Origin: Alphaproteobacteria bacterium
GTDB taxonomy: Bacteria > Pseudomonadota > Alphaproteobacteria > Micropepsales > Micropepsaceae
DNA: 64,000 nt
Assembly: GCA_028865545.1 (NCBI GenBank)
Contig: JAGWJY010000009.1
Coordinates: forward strand, 19,955-83,954
Direction: 5' to 3'
A program made the position numbers and the translations under genes. The notes under the pieces are model-generated. The model did no database searches, had not been told where the DNA came from, and saw only the letters and a program-made list of their open reading frames with translations. Positions 56,185-64,000 of the stretch are shown in pieces (positions within the stretch are counted from its first letter, which is position 1; every line of letters starts with the position of its first letter).

Positions 56185-56421
56185 GTGAACATCGCCAGCC
56201 GTCAGGCAACAATCGGTGCTCTTGTCGCAGTGGCACTTGTGGTCGGCGCCAACGCCAACCCTGACATTCAACTGAGCACCGCATCTTCCGCAATTCTGAC
56301 CGCCGGAACGCAGCGGTGCATGAACGCGGTGCGCGAGCGTCTGGGCATGGTCGCGGTCGACGTCTTCAGCGGCGCACTCGATCTTGCCGGAGAAGTCGCC
56401 GCCCGTCTGAAGCAGATGTGA
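56185..56421 (+). CDS. Small exported hypothetical protein
   Basis: A 78-residue protein starting at GTG 56185 with a strong GGAGG. It has a signal-peptide-like N-terminus (QATIGALVAVALVVGANA, cleavage about residue 25) and a short polar mature part with one Cys (GTQRCMNAVRERLG). No family recognised. It is 6 nt before the DUF2975 gene, and the spacing and ribosome binding site support it as real. Confidence 0.6.
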   Translation: MNIASRQATIGALVAVALVVGANANPDIQLSTASSAILTAGTQRCMNAVRERLGMVAVDVFSGALDLAGEVAARLKQM

Positions 56422-56427
56422 GGAACC

Positions 56428-57099
56428 ATGACCAACACCAGCTGGCTCGCAAAATTTCTGAAGTGGATGTTCGCGATCTTCACAGTGTTCGCGGCGCTCG
56501 GCACCGTCGCTTTCTGTATCGTGTGGATGATCGGTCCCAACATGCCGCCAGGCCTGCATTTAGGGCCTCACACGTTGAACATCTTGGGACAGCCGGGCAC
56601 CGTCGCCTTGTCGAACTCCACCTTCAACCTGACGGCCCTGCACGGCAATCTTCGTCTCAGCGTGGATCAGGCCACCGGGTTTGTTGAAACGCTAAGGCAT
56701 TACGGACTGCCGGTCCTCATTCTCAAGGCCGCCTTCTTCGCCGCTCTGTTCGAGCTGCTGCGCCGGCTGTTCAGCAATGTCGGGCGCGGTGAGAGCTTCA
56801 CCCACCAGAACGTCCGGCTGGTGCAGATCATCGGCCTGTCGCTGATGGCCTTCTCGCTGGTGTTCGCCGCAGCTGAGAACTGGTTCGCTCAGGCCATGTA
56901 TTCATATCTCGCCCAGCATGCCGTGCTGTCCGTCTCCGGCACGCCGTTACGGCTGCCGACATCGCATCACATTTCGATCAACGGCAACGGTTTCCCGTTC
57001 GGCACGCCTTTGTTCTTCTCGGGGCTGCTGGTGCTGGCGCTGTCGGAAGTGTTCCGCCAGGGGCTGGTGCTGAAGCGTGACAGCGAACTCACGATTTAG
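56428..57099 (+). CDS. DUF2975 membrane protein
   Basis: A 223-residue protein with four membrane segments (about 13-35, 90-112, 126-148, 193-212) and a periplasmic loop after the first. LFSNVGRGESFTHQNVRLVQIIG between the second and third segments is the DUF2975 hallmark. Members are regularly followed by a small Xre/YozG-type regulator, as here. Function unknown. Confidence 0.85.
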   Translation: MTNTSWLAKFLKWMFAIFTVFAALGTVAFCIVWMIGPNMPPGLHLGPHTLNILGQPGTVALSNSTFNLTALHGNLRLSVDQATGFVETLRHYGLPVLILKAAFFAALFELLRRLFSNVGRGESFTHQNVRLVQIIGLSLMAFSLVFAAAENWFAQAMYSYLAQHAVLSVSGTPLRLPTSHHISINGNGFPFGTPLFFSGLLVLALSEVFRQGLVLKRDSELTI

Positions 57100-57107
57100 G
57101 CGTCGCC

Positions 57108-57350
57108 ATGCCGATCAAGCTCAATCTCGATCGTGTAATGCTGGAGCGCCGCGTCAGTCTGACGGATCTTGCGGACCGCATCGGCATCACGCTGGCCAAT
57201 CTGTCGATCCTCAAGACGAACAAGGCGCGCGCCATCCGCTTCACCACGTTGGAAGCGTTGTGCCGGGAGCTCCAATGTCAGCCGGGAGAACTGTTGGAGT
57301 TTGTTCCGGGAGACCCGGGCGAAGTACGCGGCGGTGACGCCGAAATCTGA
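57108..57350 (+). CDS. Small Xre-family regulator (YozG-like)
   Basis: An 80-residue protein that is almost entirely a helix-turn-helix domain: MPIKLNLDRVMLERRVSLTDLADRIGI, then LANLSILKTNKARAIRFTTLEALCRELQCQPGELLEF. This is the Cro/CI-type family that accompanies DUF2975 genes. It starts 8 nt after the DUF2975 stop and probably regulates the cassette. Confidence 0.88.
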   Translation: MPIKLNLDRVMLERRVSLTDLADRIGITLANLSILKTNKARAIRFTTLEALCRELQCQPGELLEFVPGDPGEVRGGDAEI

Positions 57351-57356
57351 CAGCCA

Positions 57357-58343
57357 TCACCACCGCTGATGGACGTGCGGTGCGATCAGCCGGTCATAGA
57401 TTCCGCGTGCCGCCGCCATCGTCTCCGCCGGCAGCGGTGCGAGATCGGCGGCGGCGGCGTTGGCCTTGGCCTGTTCGGCATTGCGGGCGCCGGGGATCAC
57501 GACCGTCACCGCCTCGTTCATCAGAATCCAGCGTAGGGCGAACTGCGCCATCCTCGCGCCTTGCGGCACCAGCTTCCTGAGTTCCTCGACGGCCTGGAAG
57601 CCCATTTCCAAAGGGACGCCGGCGAACGTCTCGCCGACGTCGAAGGCCTCGCCGTGGCGGTTGAAATTGCGATGGTCGTCGGCGGCGAATGTGGTGTCGC
57701 GGTTGATCTTGCCGGTGAGCAAGCCGCTGGCCAGCGGCACGCGGGCGATGACGGCGACATTCCGGCGTTTGGCTTCCTTGAAGAACAGGTCGGCGGGGCG
57801 CTGGCGGAAGATGTTATATATGATCTGTATACTGACGACACCTGGGAATTCGATGGCCTTGAGCGCTTCTTCGACCTTCTCGACGCTGACGCCGTAGTCT
57901 CTGATCTTGCCGGTCTTCTTGATGTCGTCGAGGGTCGCGAACAATTCCGGGCGGTAGAGAGCTTCTGTCGGCGGACAGTGAAGCTGGACGAGATCGAGGC
58001 TGTCGACGGCTAGGTTCTTCAGACTGCGGTCGATGAAAGCTTCCAGGTTCTTGCGGTTGTAGCCGTCGGCGGTGTGGGGATCGAGGCGCCGCCCGGCCTT
58101 GGTCGCCACCATCGGGCGGGGGTCACCGCGCGCTTTCAGCACCTCGGCGATGATCCGCTCTGATCGACCGTCGCCGTAAACATCGGCGGTGTCGATGAAG
58201 GTCATGCCGGCATCAAGGGCAGCGTTCAGGGCCGCGCGTCCGTCGACTTCGCTGACATCGCCCCAGGCGCTGCCGATCTGCCAGGCGCCAAAGCCGATAT
58301 CGCTGACGGTGAAGGGTGTCTTGCCGAATCTATGCTGCTTCAT
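57357..58343 (-). CDS. Aldo/keto reductase
   Basis: NADPH-dependent oxidoreductase of the AKR superfamily, 328 residues. The catalytic tetrad is visible as FIDTADVYGDG (Asp, Tyr), ATKAG (Lys) and VQLHCPP (His). VIPGARNAEQAKAN near the C-terminus binds the cofactor phosphate. Resembles the group often annotated as YghZ/MocA-like general reductases; substrate unknown. ATG 58343 (MKQHRFGKTPF) chosen; the open frame upstream lacks family similarity. Converges on the Xre gene, 6 bp apart. Confidence 0.9.
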   Translation of the reverse strand: MKQHRFGKTPFTVSDIGFGAWQIGSAWGDVSEVDGRAALNAALDAGMTFIDTADVYGDGRSERIIAEVLKARGDPRPMVATKAGRRLDPHTADGYNRKNLEAFIDRSLKNLAVDSLDLVQLHCPPTEALYRPELFATLDDIKKTGKIRDYGVSVEKVEEALKAIEFPGVVSIQIIYNIFRQRPADLFFKEAKRRNVAVIARVPLASGLLTGKINRDTTFAADDHRNFNRHGEAFDVGETFAGVPLEMGFQAVEELRKLVPQGARMAQFALRWILMNEAVTVVIPGARNAEQAKANAAAADLAPLPAETMAAARGIYDRLIAPHVHQRW

Positions 58344-58809
58344 GACGGCGTCTCGTCGCGGGTTGCGGATATTCGGGGGTAGCAGCGCGACGGCGGGCGG
58401 GCAAGCACCCTCGTTGCACATACGCCAGTCGCTGCCCCAAATGAATTTCACCCGCCTGCGCACACCGTTGATGAAACATGTGATGGCGGAAAAGCGTGTT
58501 GCTCCCCGCCGCGGCTCGGTGATTTGGTCAAGGGCGGGCCCAGATTATCGCCTGCCGGATGACGATGGATGTAATGGGCCTTCGCAAGTAGGCGTGATCG
58601 ACGGCGTCGAACCGGACGTTTTCTTGGTGAAGCGCAGGAAACGGCCGCCAGGCTGTTCATCTGAATGTGCGGCTTATGGGCAATTTGGCGGGGAGGAGCG
58701 GCGCCGGGCTCTTTACTCGCTGGCAAGGCCATGCTGATTACAGTTCAAATCCCGATTGACACTGTGACGGACGACGCCCCACCCTCGGGAAGCGAATCAG
58801 GAAAGGCCC
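58344..58809. other. Intergenic region upstream of clpP
   Basis: A 466 bp gap between divergent genes. Open frames here lack ribosome binding sites and family similarity. A TTGACA at 58756-58761 has no matching -10 at normal spacing. The clpP promoter should lie here but was not identified. Confidence 0.4.
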
Positions 58810-59439
58810 ATGAAGGACCCACGTGACGTCTACATGAACACGCTTGTGCCGATGGTGGTCGAACAGACCGCTCGCGGCGAACGTGCTTTCGACATCTATT
58901 CCCGTCTGCTCAAAGAGCGGATCATCTTCGTGACCGGTCCGGTAGAGGATTACGGCGCCAGCTTGATCACCGCCCAGCTGCTCTTCTTGGAGGCCGAGAA
59001 CCCCAAGAAAGAGATCGCGATGTACATCAATTCGCCGGGCGGCATCGTCACGGCGGGCATGGCGATCTACGACACCATGCAATACATCCGGCCGCAGATT
59101 CAGACGCTCTGCGTCGGACAGGCGGCTTCCGCAGCGTCGCTGCTGTTGTGTGCCGGGGCGAAAGGACAGCGTTTCTGCCTTCCCAATTCGAGAATCCTGG
59201 TCCACCAGCCTTCGGCGTCCTATTATGGGCAAGCGGCCGATATCGCCCGCCATGCCCAGGAAATCCTCAAGTTGAAGCGGCGTTTGAACGAGATTTACGC
59301 ACATCACACCGGCCAAACGGTCGAGGCGATTGAAAAAGCGCTGGATCGGGATACTTATATGACTGCCGAAGAGGCTAAGTCCTTCGGATTGATCGATTCC
59401 GTGCTGGCACGGCGACCGGAACCGTCGGAGAATGCGTGA
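58810..59439 (+). CDS. clpP: ATP-dependent Clp protease proteolytic subunit
   Basis: Serine protease forming the tetradecameric ClpP chamber, 209 residues. Catalytic Ser107 is in GQAASAAS, His132 in RILVHQP and Asp182 in [14 protein letters not shown] is the oxyanion strand. AGGAAAG precedes the ATG. It lies 185 bp upstream of clpX, its ATPase partner. Confidence 0.97.
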   Translation: MKDPRDVYMNTLVPMVVEQTARGERAFDIYSRLLKERIIFVTGPVEDYGASLITAQLLFLEAENPKKEIAMYINSPGGIVTAGMAIYDTMQYIRPQIQTLCVGQAASAASLLLCAGAKGQRFCLPNSRILVHQPSASYYGQAADIARHAQEILKLKRRLNEIYAHHTGQTVEAIEKALDRDTYMTAEEAKSFGLIDSVLARRPEPSENA

Positions 59440-59624
59440 CGGCAGAAATCTGGTTGGCATGTCAACGTGTTGGCTGGATTAAACAAATCTTGATCCGCAT
59501 AGCGCTAACGTGGTCGAATGAATTCGGCGGCAAGCCGGTTTGGGTTGGCGCGGGTTGTGCAGGGCATTGAACACAATGTTTAATGCTGTCTTTAAGGGCG
59601 GGTCGCTGAGACCCGGGAGAGCCG

Positions 59625-60893
59625 ATGAGTAAAGCAAGCGGCGGCGAGTCCAAGAACACGCTCTACTGTTCGTTCTGCGGCAAGAGCCAGCACGAGGTTC
59701 GCAAACTTATCGCGGGCCCGACGGTGTTCATCTGCGACGAATGCGTCGAGTTGTGCATGGAGATCATACGCGAGGAGAACAAGACCTCGTTCATGAAGTC
59801 GCGCGAAGGCGTGCCTTCGCCGGCGGAGATCTTCAAGGTTCTGGACGACTACGTCGTCGGCCAGCAGCACGCCAAGAGGGTGCTCTCGGTCGCGGTCCAC
59901 AACCACTACAAACGCATCAATGCCAGCGGCAAGAACGCCGACGTCGAACTGGCGAAGTCGAACATCATGCTGCTGGGCCCGACGGGCTGCGGCAAGACGC
60001 TGCTGGCCCAGACGCTGGCGCGCATCCTCGACGTGCCGTTCACCATGGCCGACGCCACGACGCTGACCGAAGCCGGTTACGTCGGCGAGGACGTCGAGAA
60101 CATCATCCTCAAGCTGCTGCAGAACGCCGACTACAATGTCGAGCGGGCGCAGCGCGGCATCGTCTATATCGACGAAGTCGACAAGATCAGCCGCAAGTCC
60201 GACAATCCTTCGATCACCCGCGACGTCTCGGGCGAGGGCGTGCAGCAGGCGCTGCTCAAGATCATGGAAGGCACCGTCGCCTCCGTGCCGCCGCAGGGCG
60301 GGCGCAAGCATCCTCAGCAGGAATTCCTGCAGGTGGATACGACCAATATCCTGTTCATCGTTGGTGGCGCCTTCGCCGGCCTCGAGAAGATCATCTCCCA
60401 GCGGACACATGGCTCCTCGATGGGCTTCGGCGCCAATGTGCGCGCGCCTGACGAACGTGCCACCGGTGAAGTGCTGCGTGAGGTGGAGCCGGAAGATTTG
60501 CTGAAATTCGGCCTGATTCCGGAATTCATCGGCCGTTTGCCGGTGCTGGCGACCTTGGGCGACCTGACGGAGCCGGCGCTGATCGAAATCCTGACCCGTC
60601 CCAAGAATGCGTTGGCGAAGCAGTATCAGCGCATGCTCGAGATGGAGGGCGTCAAGCTGCGCTTCCAGGACGAGGCGCTGCACGCCATTGCGCGCAAGGC
60701 CATCGCCCGTAAAACGGGTGCGCGCGGCCTGCGTTCGATCATGGAAGGCATCCTGCTGGACACGATGTACGAGCTGCCGACGATGAACGGCGTGCAGGAA
60801 GTGGTCATCACGGCGGATGTCGTCGATGGGCGCGCCCGGCCGCTATATACCTATTCGGACAAGGGCCAGGCGCGCGAACAGAGCGCGTCTTAG
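59625..60893 (+). CDS. clpX: Clp protease ATP-binding subunit ClpX
   Basis: AAA+ unfoldase that feeds ClpP, 422 residues. The N-terminal zinc domain has Cys15, Cys18, Cys37 and Cys40 ([18 protein letters not shown]). The AAA+ core has Walker [20 protein letters not shown], pore loop GYVGED and the ClpP-docking IGF-type loop region. GGGAGAG precedes the ATG. Confidence 0.98.
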   Translation: MSKASGGESKNTLYCSFCGKSQHEVRKLIAGPTVFICDECVELCMEIIREENKTSFMKSREGVPSPAEIFKVLDDYVVGQQHAKRVLSVAVHNHYKRINASGKNADVELAKSNIMLLGPTGCGKTLLAQTLARILDVPFTMADATTLTEAGYVGEDVENIILKLLQNADYNVERAQRGIVYIDEVDKISRKSDNPSITRDVSGEGVQQALLKIMEGTVASVPPQGGRKHPQQEFLQVDTTNILFIVGGAFAGLEKIISQRTHGSSMGFGANVRAPDERATGEVLREVEPEDLLKFGLIPEFIGRLPVLATLGDLTEPALIEILTRPKNALAKQYQRMLEMEGVKLRFQDEALHAIARKAIARKTGARGLRSIMEGILLDTMYELPTMNGVQEVVITADVVDGRARPLYTYSDKGQAREQSAS

Positions 60894-60957
60894 CGGCAGC
60901 TTGTGTGGCCGTCATGGTGCGCCCTGGCGGATTCAGTGCGGCTGTGGGCTTTCCAGC

Positions 60958-60991
60958 CTTGAAACAGCCACCTGACGGGCCCACTTTATAT
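60958..60991 (+). promoter_or_regulatory. Heat-shock (RpoH-type) promoter of lon
   Basis: CTTGAAA (60958-60964), 15 nt spacer, then CCCACTTTATAT (60980-60991) match the sigma-32 -35 and -10 well. It would give a leader of about 100 nt before lon. A second TATAAT at 61071-61076 lacks a matching -35. Confidence 0.65.
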
Positions 60992-61003
60992 CTTCAGGAG
61001 TCG

Positions 61004-61049
61004 GCCCATTTGGGCGACGGATGAGGCTCTGTGCGCCCATTTGGGGCAC
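61004..61049 (+). repeat. Duplicated CCCATTTGGG hairpins in the lon leader
   Basis: GCCCATTTGGGC (61004-61015) and GTGCGCCCATTTGGGGCAC (61031-61049) each form a stem with an ATTT loop, 15 nt apart, just downstream of the heat-shock promoter and about 50 nt before the start codon. They may be RNA structures or a repeated protein-binding site. Confidence 0.55.
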
Positions 61050-61096
61050 GGTTCCTAAACACACCCGGTCTATAATGGCCGGGCAAGGAGAAAATA

Positions 61097-63526
61097 ATGT
61101 CAGATCAAGAGGTCGTGACAGTGGGTAAAGGTGAACCGGGCGTCCTCACGGCACCGGTGCTGCCGCTGCGCGACATTGTCGTGTTCCCTCACATGATCGT
61201 TCCGCTGTTCGTCGGACGCGAAAAATCCGTGCGTGCCCTCGACGAAGTAATGAACGAGGAAAAGCAGATTCTGCTTCTCACCCAGAAGAATGCCGCCGAC
61301 GACGATCCCACCACCGATGGGATGCATCGGGTCGGCACGCTGGCAACGGTGCTTCAGCTCCTCAAGTTGCCGGACCAGACGGTGCGCGTCCTGGTAGAGG
61401 GCAAGAGCCGCGCCCGTGTCACCGGTTTTGTGCCGCGTGGCGATTTCTTCCAGGCGACGATCGAACGTCTTCCCGACAGCGTCGGCGAGGCGCGCGAGAC
61501 CGAGGCGCTGATCCGCACGGTCAAGACGAATTTCGAGCAGTACATCAAGCTCAACAAGAAGGTGCCGGCCGAAACGCTGGCTTCCGTGGCGCAAATCGAC
61601 GAGCCGGCCAAGCTCGCCGACACCGTGGCCTCGCATCTTTCCGTCAAGATCACCGATCGCCAGGCCCTGCTGGAAACGCTGAACACGGCTGAACGGCTTG
61701 AGAAGGTTTTGTCGCTGATCGAATCCGAGATCGGCGTGCTGCAGGTCGAGCGCAAGATCAAAAGCCGCGTCAAGCGCCAGATGGAGAAGACGCAGCGCGA
61801 GTACTATTTGAACGAGCAGCTCAAGGCGATCCAGAAGGAGCTCGGCGAAGGCGACGAAGGCCGCGACGAACTCAACGAACTGGAAGATCGCATCCGCAAG
61901 ACCAAGCTGTCGAAGGAAGCGCGCGAGAAGGCGCAGGGCGAGGTGCGCAAGCTGCGCCAGATGTCGCCGATGAGCGCGGAAGCGACCGTCGTGCGCAACT
62001 ATCTCGACTGGATGCTGTCGCTGCCCTGGGGCAAGAAGTCCAAGATCAAGAAGGACATCAAGCTCGCCGAGGACATCCTCAATGAGGATCATTTCGGCCT
62101 CGAGAAGGTCAAGGAGCGTATCCTCGAATACCTGGCGGTGCAGCAGCGCGCCGGCAAGATGAAAGGTCCGATCCTCTGTCTGGTCGGCCCTCCAGGGGTC
62201 GGCAAGACCTCGCTCGGCAAGTCGATCGCGCGCGCCACGGGCCGCGAGTTCGTGCGCATGTCTTTGGGCGGCGTACGCGACGAAGCGGAAATCCGCGGCC
62301 ACCGGCGCACCTATATCGGCTCGATGCCCGGCAAGGTCGTGCAGTCGATGAAAAAGGCCAAGGCGGCCAATCCGCTGTTTCTGCTCGACGAGATCGACAA
62401 GCTGGGCGCGGATTGGCGCGGCGATCCCTCGTCGGCACTGCTTGAGGTCCTCGACCCGGAGCAGAACCACGCCTTCAACGACCATTATCTCGAGGTCGAT
62501 TTCGACCTGTCGGACGTGATGTTCATCACCACGGCCAATACGCTGCACATGCCGCAGCCGCTGATGGACCGCATGGAGATCATCCGCATCCCCGGCTACA
62601 CCGAGGACGAGAAGGTCGAGATCGCCAAGCGCCACCTCATCCCCAAGCAGATGAAAGCGCACGGTCTGAAGGACGACGAGTGGAAGATCAGCGATGACGG
62701 CCTGCGCGACCTGATCCGCTATCACACGCGCGAAGCCGGCGTGCGCAATCTCGAACGCGAGATCGCCAATCTGGCCCGCAAAGCGGTGAAGGAGATCGTT
62801 TCCAACAAGGCCAAGTCGATCGCTGTGACGGCCGAGAACGTCGACAGCTTTGCCGGCGTGCGGAAGTTCCGCTACGGCGAAGTCGAAGGCGAGGATCAGG
62901 TCGGTGTGGTCACCGGTCTGGCCTGGACCGAAGTCGGCGGCGAGACCTTGCAGATCGAATCCGTCATGCTGCCCGGCAAAGGCCGCATGCAGACCACCGG
63001 CAAGCTCGGCGACGTGATGAAGGAATCGATCGACGCGGCGCGGTCCTATGTCCGCTCCAAGGCGACGACCTTCGGCATCAAGCCGCCGACTTTCGACGTC
63101 AAGGACATCCACGTCCATGTGCCGGAAGGCGCCACGCCCAAGGACGGCCCCTCGGCCGGTGTGGCGATGGCGACCTCGATCATCTCGACGCTCACCGGCA
63201 TTCCGGTGCGCCGCGATGTGGCGATGACCGGTGAAGTGACGTTGCGCGGCCGCGTGTTGCCGATCGGCGGCCTCAAGGAAAAGCTGCTGGCTGCTCTGCG
63301 TGCCGGCATCACGACGGTCGTCATCCCGCAGGAGAACGAGAAAGATCTGGCGGAGATTCCCGACAACGTGAAGGCGGGTCTTAAGATCATCCCGGTCTCC
63401 ACGGTCGGGGAGGTGCTCAAAGTGGCGCTGTCGCGCCAGCCCGAGCCGATTGACTGGGTCGAGCCGGAAATCGCGGCCCCGGCCCACCTGTCCAGCGACG
63501 AAGGTGACACGGTCGTCACCCATTAA
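61097..63526 (+). CDS. lon: ATP-dependent protease Lon
   Basis: Hexameric AAA+ serine protease degrading damaged and regulatory proteins, 809 residues. The N-terminal LON substrate domain (about 15-210) leads to a coiled coil, Walker [23 protein letters not shown], and the protease domain with the dyad Ser686 ([13 protein letters not shown]) and Lys729 ([15 protein letters not shown]). AAGGAG precedes the ATG. A GC-rich hairpin follows the stop. Confidence 0.98.
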   Translation: MSDQEVVTVGKGEPGVLTAPVLPLRDIVVFPHMIVPLFVGREKSVRALDEVMNEEKQILLLTQKNAADDDPTTDGMHRVGTLATVLQLLKLPDQTVRVLVEGKSRARVTGFVPRGDFFQATIERLPDSVGEARETEALIRTVKTNFEQYIKLNKKVPAETLASVAQIDEPAKLADTVASHLSVKITDRQALLETLNTAERLEKVLSLIESEIGVLQVERKIKSRVKRQMEKTQREYYLNEQLKAIQKELGEGDEGRDELNELEDRIRKTKLSKEAREKAQGEVRKLRQMSPMSAEATVVRNYLDWMLSLPWGKKSKIKKDIKLAEDILNEDHFGLEKVKERILEYLAVQQRAGKMKGPILCLVGPPGVGKTSLGKSIARATGREFVRMSLGGVRDEAEIRGHRRTYIGSMPGKVVQSMKKAKAANPLFLLDEIDKLGADWRGDPSSALLEVLDPEQNHAFNDHYLEVDFDLSDVMFITTANTLHMPQPLMDRMEIIRIPGYTEDEKVEIAKRHLIPKQMKAHGLKDDEWKISDDGLRDLIRYHTREAGVRNLEREIANLARKAVKEIVSNKAKSIAVTAENVDSFAGVRKFRYGEVEGEDQVGVVTGLAWTEVGGETLQIESVMLPGKGRMQTTGKLGDVMKESIDAARSYVRSKATTFGIKPPTFDVKDIHVHVPEGATPKDGPSAGVAMATSIISTLTGIPVRRDVAMTGEVTLRGRVLPIGGLKEKLLAALRAGITTVVIPQENEKDLAEIPDNVKAGLKIIPVSTVGEVLKVALSRQPEPIDWVEPEIAAPAHLSSDEGDTVVTH

Positions 63527-63540
63527 TCCGATGGCGGTCT

Positions 63541-63568
63541 GCCGGCCGGGACAGGGCTCCCGGCCGGC
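63541..63568 (+). terminator. Terminator-like hairpin after lon
   Basis: A perfect 11 bp GC-rich stem (GCCGGCCGGGA/TCCCGGCCGGC) with a 6 nt loop starts 14 nt past the lon stop. No T-run follows, so termination may be factor-dependent. Confidence 0.65.
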
Positions 63569-63648
63569 CTCCGTCCCCGAAAAGTGAAAAATCCGCCTAT
63601 TCCCGGCTTTTTAAGCCCAGAAATCGGCCTTTTCGGCCGGTTCCCGCT

Positions 63649-63677
63649 TTGACGCCGGGCGCGCGAAAGACCTAGAT
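63649..63677 (+). promoter_or_regulatory. Candidate hup promoter
   Basis: TTGACG (63649-63654), a 17 nt spacer and CTAGAT (63672-63677) sit about 45 nt before the hup start. Consensus match only. Confidence 0.5.
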
Positions 63678-63722
63678 TCCCCGCGGTCGCCTTGGCGATT
63701 CTGAAAATAAGGAGCCGTCCCA

Positions 63723-63995
63723 GTGAACAAGAACGATCTCATCCAAAGACTCTCGGACCACACCGGCCTCGCCAAGACGGATGCCGCCAAGGCAGTCGAC
63801 GGCGTATTCGACCTGATCGCCTCGGCCCTCAAGGCGGGCGATGAAGTCCGTTTGACCGGATTCGGCGTGTTCGTCGTCGCCACGCGCGCCGGCGGCAAGG
63901 GCCGTAATCCCCAGACCGGCGAAGAAATCACCATCAAGCCGTCCAAGCAGCCCCGCTTCCGCGCCGGCAAGCAGCTGAAGGATTCGCTGAACTGA
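63723..63995 (+). CDS. hupB: DNA-binding protein HU
   Basis: Small basic nucleoid protein of 90 residues. MNKNDLIQRLSDHTGLAKTDAAKAVDGVFD is the helical dimer half; VRLTGFGVFVVATRAGGKGRNPQTGEEI is the beta arm with GRNPQTG, the HU/IHF signature. GTG 63723 has AAGGAG upstream. HU following lon is a widespread order. Confidence 0.96.
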   Translation: MNKNDLIQRLSDHTGLAKTDAAKAVDGVFDLIASALKAGDEVRLTGFGVFVVATRAGGKGRNPQTGEEITIKPSKQPRFRAGKQLKDSLN

Positions 63996-64000
63996 TTTCA

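Noticed and set aside
58738..58760. A GTTCAAATC T-loop-like sequence upstream of clpP
   Set aside because: The flanking bases do not form a T-stem and no acceptor or anticodon arm is present, so it is not a tRNA.
61100..63523. An open frame of about 800 codons antisense to lon
   Set aside because: It mirrors lon codon use in a GC-rich gene, has no ribosome binding site or family similarity, and lon is certain. Similar long antisense frames opposite the M13 genes, glnA, the aldehyde dehydrogenase and the iscR/desulfurase region were dropped for the same reason.

Overview
This 64 kb window is a contiguous piece of GC-rich chromosome that reads as an alphaproteobacterium. The evidence is: an RNase E whose S1 region carries a long acidic insert; an iscR-suf operon mixing an IscS-type and a SufS-type cysteine desulfurase with SufU; glnB-glnA behind a -24/-12 promoter; a bactofilin overlapping an M23 peptidase gene; a CtrA-type box; and the order tig, clpP, clpX, lon, hup. 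The genus cannot be fixed from the sequence alone. No phage, IS element, integrase or CRISPR array was seen. Most of the window is core genome, with accessory-looking patches at about 27-31 kb and 56-57.4 kb.

Layout. 1-9.9 kb: 5' part of rne (minus strand, cut by the window edge), its structured leader, then a periplasmic amidase, penicillin-binding protein 1A, a ClC-type channel and prfB with its programmed frameshift. 9.96-18.1 kb: bactofilin/M23 pair, peroxiredoxin, a giant AsmA-like protein, tyrS and an alpha/beta hydrolase. 18.2-27.0 kb: a tightly packed Fe-S assembly operon (iscR, cysteine desulfurase, sufB, C, D, S, U, T, A) running into a TfoX-like gene and a TonB/TolA-like gene. 27.3-37.0 kb, all minus strand: GFA enzyme, sulfatase-modifying-factor fold protein, a two-lobed aspartic-protease-like protein, CPBP protease, two tandem M13 metallopeptidases, enoyl-CoA hydratase and a diguanylate cyclase. 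37.2-48.6 kb: aldehyde dehydrogenase, DEAD-box helicase, ceramidase-like protein, parE, two tandem paralogous sensor kinases, glnA and glnB. 48.9-54.2 kb: aminotransferase, a histidine-phosphatase-fold protein lacking its catalytic His, NAD(P)HX repair enzyme, Nudix, GNAT and a second bactofilin. 54.4-64 kb: tRNA-Leu, tig, a small-protein/DUF2975/Xre cassette, aldo/keto reductase, clpP, clpX, lon and hup.

Themes. Cell-envelope building (amidase, PBP1A, bactofilins, M23, AsmA-like) and protein quality control (Tig, ClpXP, Lon) dominate the core. Several control signals can be read directly: an RpoH-like promoter before lon, a sigma-54 promoter with a candidate NtrC site before glnBA, a CtrA-type box before the second bactofilin, an operator-like repeat over the iscR promoter, and the RF2 frameshift site. 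The most interesting loose ends are the histidine phosphatase whose RHG motif reads RNA, the aspartic protease built from two similar lobes, the DUF2975/Xre cassette with palindromes in its promoter, and duplicated hairpins in the lon leader. I did not find a clearly new multi-gene system.
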